The notes under the pieces are model-generated. The model saw only the letters and a program-made list of their open reading frames with translations, was not told the origin of the DNA and searched no databases. This document shows positions 1-8,114 of a DNA stretch of 64,000 nucleotides, piece by piece. Numbering within the stretch: the stretch's first letter is position 1; each line of letters starts with the position of its first letter. Location of the stretch: positions 372,001-436,000 of the forward strand of contig JAQOTA010000058.1 in assembly GCA_029532415.1 (NCBI GenBank). The letters are read 5' to 3'. The position numbers were made by a program, and so were the translations under genes. The DNA is from Marasmius tenuissimus (Eukaryota; Basidiomycota; Agaricomycetes; Agaricales; Marasmiaceae).

Positions 1-2379
1 TTCCGGTTTTGAAGGATCCTCTGGAAGTTGAACTTGTAGGGAAATGGGGTGCTGCGGGGGGTTTAGTGATTGATTCACTCTTCTATAGATAGCGCAACTT
101 ACCGGATGCATGCCAATCCAGTCTTCTTCGGAATACATTGTACTCCCGGGAGCTTTGATGACTTTCTGGCGCTTGGCGGGAGGGATGTCGTCCTCCGCAC
201 CACCTTCCATTTGATCAGCACTCCGAGTCACACCTGCCTGGATGGCCCCATTTGCGGCAGCGAGGGCCGCCGCTCGGGATGGATGTACGCCAGGAGCCTG
301 GTAGCCAAATGGCTGAGCGGCGTCCATTCCTTGGAAATGTAACGGTGGGAGCATGACAGGAGCGGGCTGGTAGGCGGATGCAGGTTGAGGTCCTGAGGAA
401 ACGGTCGCCATCGAGTAAGCAGGGTTTCCAGCGGCTTGAGGAGGTGGCGGGAGGGACGCATGAGGAGGAGGGAGGCTCGTTAGGGCAGGAGGTGCCGCAG
501 CGGGTCCAATACCAGGTCCGATGGCGTTTGCGTCTTGTCTATAAGGAAAACAAACAATCAGTGACACTGGGAAGCTTCAACAAACAGAGGACTCACGGTC
601 CAAGACCCTTTGCACGGTGAATAGCTGCAATCTGCTCGTCGAAGTTGACATTTGTGGAGAATTTGTCCAGCGTGTTTGCCTTTGACGCTGTGTGGCCATC
701 CCAGACAACTTTCTCCCTCTCCTTCCTGCGCTCTCTCTCTTCCTCTTCCTCTCTCTTCCGCCTCTCTTCATCTGCCTCTGCACCGAAGATATCCACACGC
801 GTCCGCGCGAGATTTTTGAGCGACGTAACAACATTAGCTCCTCGCTGAAGCTCGGAAGCCTGGGCCTTGCGACGTTCGAGTACGTCACGCTGCTCCTTCC
901 ATTTAGGATCCAAAAGTTCAATACGCATGTGTTCCTGGAGTTCGTCGACCGGGATTTGTTGCCCACAAATAGAACACGTTGTCATCGCGGTCTTCGCATT
1001 CTTTGAACCCACTATTAGAGCGTCAGTAATATCCGAAAAACGAGGCACTGATGTACGTACGTTTCGGGACATAGTCTGTCCTGATCTTCATAGGTCCACC
1101 TGCACCAACAGAGCTTGCTTGCAAAGCTCTGGCCCTTTCGATCTCCTTTTGCCGCTCTTCCTCGTTCTTCCTCGCCTGCTCATCCATTCCATCTCCTTCA
1201 TCGTCACTCTCTTCCATGGCTACGTCGTCGTTCGCTACCCCAGCATTGCCCACAGCCGCTGCCGCTTCAGCTTCAGCAGCGGCCTGCTTGGCTCGATGAG
1301 CTTCTACATCTTCTGCCGTGTTCTCCATGATCATGGCTGCCATTCGTTTTTGGGCCAAAGTCATGTTTTCAACCTCTTGTACACTCATGGGCGGCGGTAG
1401 CTCTGAGGTAGCGTCAGCCACGGTAAACTCGATAGTTTGCACGATTGCGTAGTCATGCCAGTCAATCTCAGCAAACGCGACTGTTCACAGTTGGTGAGCT
1501 CGTATTAAAAGACCAGAGGAATGAACACGCACTTCTTTCAGCCTCCTGGTCATCCTGTCGTTTCCTTTCCTTCTCCCGTTTATTCCTCTCCCATTTGGCA
1601 TATTTCCGTGAAATTTCCAGTGTCCTCCACCGTGAACCCTCATCAGCACGGTTCGTCAAGTCTTCAATGGTATCCTTTTCTGGATGTAAGACTTTGGTGT
1701 ACTGATCGACGAGTCGGTTGAAATACCCAAACAGTGAATGAGTTGGCTGGAGAAAGTCGAATTGATAATTTCGACTCTCCTTTGCTGAAAGAGCTGACAG
1801 GAAGCTCCGACCCCGTTGAGCAGTGTAAAGTGCAGTGAGTTTCATGATATCACTGTAAGCAAAAATGAGTCAGTTCGTGATTCATTCTGCAGCTCTGCGT
1901 GGAACTCACAGGTCAATGGCACTGATGTTTGGTAGGTCCAAGATGAAGTTGGGTCCAGGGGGTTCAAGAGCAATATCGAGCGATACGGGTTTTACTACTG
2001 CCTCTACGCTCTCAGCTCGGCTCTTGTTCTGAGGGGTCTCCTCTTCCGCCTCTCCTTGGAAGAGTTTGTCGAGTTTATGTCGGTAATAGGCATTGTACGG
2101 GTCGGCAGGGTTCAAGAACGAGAACTTTGGATCTGAGCGTTGACCTTCACGAATTTTGTCTTCGAACTGTGGAGGATTGGCAGAACGGGCAATGAAAGTA
2201 GCGGTTTTGTCAATGACGGCTGGGACGAGAAAACTTGAGGTACGTCGCGTTTGTCGAGATAGAAAATACTTACATTTTATCTCTGGAGGTGGCAGAATAA
2301 GACCAGTCGAGAATCTCGAAGGAGCAGCCTCCGGAGTGCTGGTTCCGTTTATGTGCCCATTGGCAGCAACTGCAGCCAT
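1..2379 (-). CDS. SF3A1: Splicing factor 3A subunit 1, 3' end outside window
   Basis: Largest subunit of the SF3a complex of the U2 snRNP, needed for prespliceosome assembly in the nucleus. The start MAAVAANGHING is at 2379. Two SURP modules follow: the first contains ANPPQFEDKIREGQ and DPKFSFLNPADPYN, the second contains YQFDFLQPTHSLFGYF. Next come the PPPMSVQEVENMTLAQK segment and CSICGQQIPVDELQEHM, as in SF3A1/Prp21, then a charged stretch and a proline-rich tail. The last visible exon (about 1-51, after a CAG acceptor) begins HPISLQVQLPEDPSKPE. This fits the start of the C-terminal ubiquitin-like domain, which the window edge cuts. Short introns lie near 52-110, 540-596, 1012-1060, 1845-1909 and 2218-2273. 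It diverges from mL60 across only 65 bp. Identity is firm from the paired SURP domains; exact internal exon ends are approximate. Confidence 0.93.
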
Positions 2380-2444
2380 AGTGTTGGGAGGGAAAGGCGA
2401 AGGGAGGTTGAATTCCCACGGGACTACTCTTCTCGCATACCTTG

Positions 2445-2917
2445 ATGTTCGGCGCATTTCGACCCTCACATGTAAACTCGGGCGGTCTTCTCTGGTATGC
2501 AACTCGTTCTTTGATATTGCAAAGAACTATCTCAACACCAACATAGGAAAATTCCCTGGAAACTGTCTGCGACTAGAAAGGCCAATGCTCGCGCGAGGCT
2601 AAAAAAAGTGGACGCAGTCATAGAAGCAGTGCGCGCGAGCGGTGTGCAGTGTGCTTCTCTGGTACGTATTGATCTCATTCATTGGTAAGATTATCTCTCA
2701 CAATGTCTCCAGGACAAAGCCCTTGAACTTCCGAAAGAACACGAAATGCCTGCACGCGACAAATACACCGTCTTTTCACCCCATGAAAAAGGTTACCGGA
2801 AAGGAATACACAAGGTCCCCAAATTCACGAGAGTGAGTCGTGGCTCCCTTGGCTCCGTGTCTGTACTGATAGAAGGGTGGCTAGATAACGCACAGAGTAA
2901 ACCCAAGAGGTTTCTGA
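2445..2917 (+). CDS. MRPL31: Mitochondrial large-subunit ribosomal protein mL60
   Basis: Small fungal mitoribosome protein (Mrpl31/mL60 family) acting in the mitochondrial matrix. Four exons, 2445-2494, 2547-2661, 2713-2832 and 2885-2917, total 318 nt, which encode 105 residues. This is the usual family length. The protein starts MFGAFRPSHVNSGGLLW, continues KIPWKLSATRKANAR, then DKYTVFSPHEKGYRKG and IHKVPKFTR, and ends THRVNPRGF. All of these match the family pattern. The final exon is only 33 nt. Its acceptor is GGCTAG, not the later CACAG, because only this choice gives the conserved VNPRGF end. Open-reading-frame scans miss the gene because no exon is long. It shares a 65 bp promoter region with SF3A1. 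Confidence 0.88.
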
Positions 2918-3078
2918 TGGATCTTGTCTCTTCTTTCGGTCTACTACGCGGCCTTTATGCAGCCCGTCTTTCAATCTCTTGCACGAGCCTGCCATGGCTC
3001 CTAACACCAACGCCGACTATAATACTAAGCAATAATACACATAGACATGAAAGCCCATCAGTCAGCACACACCTCTAA

Positions 3079-3366
3079 GCAACCCTCATCCGTGCCGAAC
3101 TTTCTTCCGGTTTGCCGTCCTTTAGACCCCGGACTAGTTTGATGAGAATTTTGCAGAAATGCTTGCCAAAGGGCGAGGACAGACCGCTGAGATCCTCGGT
3201 AACACGTGGGCTGAATATTCAGGACCACAAAGCCTACAAGAAGGTGGCGATCAGCGGGTTCAACGATTATATCCAATCTGCGATGTCAAAGGGATTGGTG
3301 GTGTTGAGGAGAGGAGGGGTAACCGGCTGGATATCCTTACACCCTAACCAGCGACTTCGAACTTAC
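3079..3366 (+). pseudogene. Lone decayed winged-helix module, relic of an NYN-family gene
   Basis: An open stretch without an ATG encodes one copy of the module that is repeated in the two NYN genes downstream. It reads SLMRILQKCLPKGEDRPLRS, then IQDHKAYKKVAISGFNDY, then GLVVLRRGGVTGWISLHPN. It aligns along its whole length with the terminal modules (RPLRS for QPLRG, GGVTGWISLHP for GGTMGDAWISLHH). It is much more diverged than the modules of the two intact genes. No NYN exons are visible upstream. The simplest reading is the 3' remnant of a third tandem copy, just ahead of the duplicated promoter segment. A short expressed protein cannot be excluded, but no start codon or upstream exon was found. 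Confidence 0.6.
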
Positions 3367-3931
3367 ATACAGTACACCACGTTGAAGCACATTGCACTTC
3401 GATCTTTAGAATCAATCTACCTGCGGCGCAAGCGCCCGGCGCCCCGACAGTGAATTTCCGCTGCCAAGCATTGTTTTCTCACGTGCTGTGTGTCCCCGTG
3501 GGAGTCCTTGTTCCTTGTACTACTAGCTGTTTCGGGGATGCGCCACAGCACTTACCCCTCACCCTCACTCTCCTCCCATCACCACCACCTCACGCACCTA
3601 GCAGCTGTTCACCTCCTAGGAGTTCAACGTCTGGACTTTGCATGAAACGCTAGAGAAACGCTAGATCGACTTTCGAGCCAGCTCACCTTGCAAGCCTTTC
3701 CAAACTTCCGATCAGGTCGTGTCGACAGGGTACTACGTTCGTTTCCGGCCGAGCCTGACTGGGATTGCTCAGCTCCCTCATCCTCCGGGCTATCTAATAC
3801 AACCCAGTATTCGCTCTCAAATACTCTCAATTCTACGACGAGCTAGTCTCACCGGGCCTCATCGACATCTCCAAACTTTGTACGCTCCTTTAGCCGAATA
3901 ACGACCCCACAACACCGCTATCACCATTTCT
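3367..3931 (+). promoter_or_regulatory. Upstream region of NYN gene 1, homologous to that of NYN gene 2
   Basis: No gene is seen here. From about 3450 the sequence aligns with 7680-8114. Shared blocks include GAATTTCC..CTGCCAAG, TTGTTTTCTCACGTGCTG, a GCCACAGCACTT block, ACGACGAGCTAGTCTCAC, and the pyrimidine-rich stretch ending TATCACCATTTCTATG at the start codon. A CACGTG E-box sits at 3480-3485. The region therefore holds the promoter and 5' UTR that were duplicated with the gene. Confidence 0.55.
3480..3485. promoter_or_regulatory. CACGTG E-box, NYN gene 1 upstream
   Basis: Palindromic bHLH (Cbf1/Pho4-type) core within TTTTCTCACGTGCTG. It is conserved at 7712-7717 upstream of the duplicate gene. 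It lies about 450 bp before the start codon. Confidence 0.4.
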
Positions 3932-6900
3932 ATGTCTACCACCACGGATCAAGTTGCTGTGTTTTGGGACTATGGTACGTTCATATGTGAGATCTTCATC
4001 AACCAATGTACATGCTCACAGGGCAATGTCAGAGAATTGCCGACCACCTTCGAATGTTTCTGGCTACCGTGTCATGGGCGAAATTCGCAAGGTGCCTCAC
4101 ACAGTAGTGTTCTTATCACTCTGAATGTTGACACGACAGATTGATCAGGTTGCTCAACGGTATGGGCGCATCAAGACGTGCAGGGGATACGCCGACTTCT
4201 CCGAACTCTCTTCGCCCCGGTCTGTCACGTTGAGGTCGGAGCTACAGTGCTCTGGACTCAGTATGATAGATTGCCCTCACAATGGTCGCAAGAATGTCGC
4301 AGACCAGATGATGATTGGTGCGTTTGAATCCAACGAGTCTCTGCCTCCGTGTTCACTGGTCTTCCTACGTCCCAGTGGATATGCTGACTTTCGCTATCGA
4401 CAATGAGAGGGATGGGTCGACGATCGTTTTGATTTCCGGAGATCGAGACTTCGCCTATCCCGTCTCGATTCTGCGATTTCGGATGTGTCAGGTAATCGTG
4501 ATCTCGCCAACCCTTCCAGGAGCCCACCTTAGCTTGAGATCACAAGCGTCCACGTTCCTGGACTGGACTGTGATGATAAGCGGTCTCAGAGACGACAAGT
4601 CTTCTGTGGATAGTTCGCCCCCCTCCAATGCCAACACACCGCTGCCCCCGACCAACACGGGTGCCCAGAACAATGGAAAGTCCAACATTCACAATGTCAC
4701 GAACTTACGACCCCAAACCAAGCACAGCCCCGAAGCATTCCCGCCTGCTTCAAGGAACGAGGCCATCACTGCACCGGAGGCTCCCGTAGCTCCTGCCGTG
4801 ATGCCAGACAACACTCCTCCGGTTTACGCAGCTACCGCCAATACTGCGAGCGAAACTGCACCACTGACAACACCTCCCCCCGGCGGTAACCACGTGCACG
4901 AGCTTGCGCCTGTGGCCAAATATGTCTACGACGGATTGCACAGACAGCCGACTTCAATCGACGGGTCTCCCACCTCTCCTCCGGTTCATCTACCGAGTGT
5001 CCTCTCGACTAATTCCCTTTCGTCGTACCAGAGCCAGTCCGACGCTGAAGGAACGTGGACCGTTCCTCTCCATCTCCGGAGCTTAGTGCGAGTTCTCCAG
5101 AAATATCTTGAAAACGGTACTACCCAACCATTGCGATCAGTAGTTGCCGCCGAGTTGGTGGCACAGGATAGTAAGGTATACGAGAACGCAGGGGTCGCGA
5201 CATTTTGGGAGTTGTTTAGGCTTGCCGTGAAGGAAAGTCTGGTGTGGTATGGTGGCCAGGGTGACGAAGTCTGGGTTGCTTTACGTCATAGTGCAGCGCA
5301 AAAATTACGATTGTTGGAGGACGACTCACCGCCCAATGTCGCCCTTCCGATACCTTCGACCACGCTTGCTTCTCTGGAAAACGAGAATACTGTAGTGGAC
5401 ATTACAGTGGCCAACACTCCTCCTGTTTATGCCGCGATTGCCATAAATGATGACTCTACTTCACCAATTGCCCCTCAACCTGCTCCGGTAACCCAGTACG
5501 CCAGTAATGAGCCACAGCAAGAGAAGGTTGGTCCTTTGGATGAGCCTTTTCCCCTTCCGCCTGCTCCTGCCGTACTTTCTCCTCTACCGTCGAGTGACCC
5601 CCCTTCTTCTAAAAGCCAGTTCGACACTACGGCGGCGTGCGCCGTTCCTCCACATTTCCGGAGCTTGGTTCGAGTTTTACAGAAACATCATGAAAACGGC
5701 AACACCCAAGTGCAACCAACAGTCGCCACCGAGTTGGTGACACAGGATAACAAGGTATACGAGAACGCCGGGGTCACGACATTCTGGGAATTGGTTGGAC
5801 TCGCCGTGAAGGAAAGGTTGGTGTGGTGTGGTGGTCACGGCGACAATGTCTGGATCTCTTTACACCACAGTGAAGTGAAGAATTCACGATCTTCGGTGGA
5901 CGACTCGCCCTTAGATGTCGCCATTTCGATGCTTCCGACCGCGCCAGCTTCGAGAAACAAGGCGCCTGCAGTTTCCGCTACAATGGAGACTACTCCTCCT
6001 ATCTGCGCTGCTGCGATTGCCACGACCGATGAGCTCACTCCGGCGATGACCCATCCACCTGCTCAGAATCCTGAGTCTGCCCCGGTAGCTCGGTATGCCT
6101 ATGATGAGTCACAGAGTCAGATAGTTGGTCGTTTGGATGAGCCTCTCCCCCCTCGATCTGCTCGTGCCCCTTCTCTACCATCGAGTGCCCCCTCCCTACC
6201 TCAGAGCCAGTTCAGTACTACAGCTGCGCGGGGCGTCCCTCTTCATCTCCGGAGCTTGGTACGAGTCCTCCAGAAATATCACGAAAACGGCACCTCCCAA
6301 CCTTTGCGATCAGTAATCGCCGCCGAGTTGGTAGCACAGGATAGCAAGGCATACGAGAACGCTGGGGTCACGACATTCTGGGAGCTATTTAGACTTGCTA
6401 TAAAGAAAAGTCTGGTGTGGTGGGGTGGCCAGGGTGACGATGTGTGGGTTGCTTTGCACCCCAATGCCGTGCAAAGATTACAATCATTAGTGGATCACTT
6501 GCCCTCAGATAACGCCATTTCGATGCCTCCAACCACATCTGCTTCCCCGAGAAACGAGACACTCGTATTGCCCACCGCTACCACCACTAGTACAACGGAC
6601 AACACTCACCCGCCTCCTGTTCATGCAGCTGCGGCAATTGCGGCGACCGATGAACTCGCTTCACCAAGCCCTCCACCTGCTCAGAATCCTGAGTCTACCC
6701 CAGCATCACGGTATGCCCACGACGAGTCGCAGAATCAGATAACTGATTCGTTAGATGAGCCTCTTCCCCCTTCCCCTGTTCTTGCCACTTCTTCTCCTCC
6801 ACCGCCGAGCGCCCCCACTTCATCCCAGAGCCAGTTTGTCACTCTGGAAGGTCGGGCTGTTCCTCATCACCTACGGTGCTTGGTGCTAATTCTCCAGAAA

Positions 6901-7485
6901 CATCGGGAAAGGGGCGAAACACAACCATTGCGAGGATCAATTGCCTATCAGTTGGTGCAACAGGACAGCGAGGTTTATTCCAAAGCTGGCGTCACGACGT
7001 TCAAAGATTTCGTCAATCTTGCTGTCAGGGAGAGACTGGTAATCCTTGGTGGAACAATGGACGGGGGATGGATTTCCTTATATTCCGATGCATCGCGATC
7101 CTCGTTGCCCAACACAATGGATAGCGCTTCTCCTGTCTCTACTACTCCTGCTCCCCTCTCGTCGAGTCCTCCCACTTCGTCCCAGAGCCAGTTCGGTACT
7201 CCGGAAACTTGGACGGTTCCTCCCCACCTACGGAGCTTGGTGCTGATCCTCCAGAAACTTCGGGAGGAGGGCGAAAACCAACCCTCACGATCATCAGTCG
7301 CCATCGAGTTGGTGAAACAGGATCGCAAGGTCTATTCGAAAGCTGGAGTTACGAAATTCAAACAGTTCGCTGCCCTTGCTGTCAACGCAAGGTTAGTATG
7401 TCTTGGTGGCCCAATAGCGGGTGACACCTGGATTTCTTTGCATCACGATGTAGTGAATAAATTACGATCCAGCCCGTTGATATAA
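3932..7485 (+). CDS. NYN-domain ribonuclease with five C-terminal winged-helix modules (tandem copy 1)
   Basis: Predicted NYN/PIN-fold ribonuclease of the MARF1/limkain type common in Agaricomycetes. Exons 3932-3974, 4033-4091, 4149-4317 and 4376-7485 give 1126 residues, in frame. NYN domain, about residues 1-160: VAVFWDYENCRPPSNVSG, then IDCPHNGRKNVADQMM, then IVLISGDRDFAYPVSILRFR. The usual acidic active-site residues (FWD, VAD, GDRD) are present. Exon 2 must start after TGTCAG at 4032 to keep DYENC. The tail holds five modules, near 5053, 5641, 6226, 6850 and 7210. Each is about 80 residues of the form HLRSLVRVLQK..QPLRS..ELVAQDSKVYENAGV..GGQGD.VWVAL and resembles OST-HTH/LOTUS winged helices. 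Pro/Ser/Thr-rich linkers with recurring PPVYAA and LDEPLP motifs separate them. The RNA-processing role is inferred from the family; substrate and partners are unknown. Confidence 0.82.
5053..7452 (+). repeat. Five-copy module-plus-linker coding repeat in NYN gene 1
   Basis: The modules begin near 5053, 5641, 6226, 6850 and 7210. The first four are spaced 588, 585 and 624 bp apart, while the last pair is only about 360 bp apart. Modules 1 and 3 are very similar at the nucleotide level, over blocks such as GTGGCACAGGATAG and GTATACGAGAACGC. The repeated unit also includes the linker (PPVYAA, DELTSP, YAxDESQxQI, LDEPLP, SQSQF). Whole units of about 0.6 kb have therefore been copied, not only the folded domain. 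Confidence 0.75.
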
Positions 7486-8114
7486 GGTCCTGTTGTTGTA
7501 CTTTTAGTGTTATTTTGCTGTACTGTTACATCTCTCATGCTTGTATTTACTATTCACCAATACAAGGCTCGTATGATTCGCTACAGACATATACAGTGTT
7601 AGTAGCATGTCCTTGTAATTCGATCTTCTGTCAATCTGCTTACGGCGCGTGCAAGTGCCCCTTTCGAGTTCACCTGGACCATGAATTTCCACTGCCAAGT
7701 CCTTGTTTTCTCACGTGCTGTATGCCCTGGGAGCCCTTGTACCAGGCCGTTTTGGGAGTGCGGCGTGCCACAGCACTTGGTCCTTGTCCTTGCACCACCA
7801 CCATCTCACACACCTACCATTTCACGTCCTAGACGTCTAGTGTTTGGGCTTTGAAACGTTAGATCAACTCCTGAAGTGGTTCACCTTCACAACCTCCGAT
7901 CAGTTCGTAGAAAAAGGGTGCGTTTGTTTATGCCAGGATCTGACTGAGATTTGTTGTTCAGCTCCCTCATCTTCCGGGCTACCCAGTACAACCTAGTATT
8001 CTCTCAAATACTCTCAATCCCACGACGAGCTAGTCTCACAGGGTCTCTCTTCTCCAAACTTTGTACGCTCCTTTAGCCGAATAACGACCCCACAACATCA
8101 CTATCACCATTTCT
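7486..8114 (+). promoter_or_regulatory. 3' UTR of NYN gene 1 and duplicated promoter of NYN gene 2
   Basis: The first part (7486-7560) matches the 3' flank of gene 2 at 11063-11135 (GTTGTTGTACTTTTAGT, CATGCTTGTAT.TACTAT). From about 7680 the sequence matches 3450-3931, including the CACGTG E-box at 7712-7717 and the pre-ATG stretch TCACCATTTCTATGTCTAC. No separate gene is seen. The homology at both ends shows that a complete gene with its flanks was duplicated head to tail. Confidence 0.6.
7712..7717. promoter_or_regulatory. CACGTG E-box, NYN gene 2 upstream
   Basis: Duplicate of the E-box at 3480-3485, with the same flanks (TTTTCTCACGTGCTG), about 400 bp before the start codon of gene 2. 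Confidence 0.4.
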
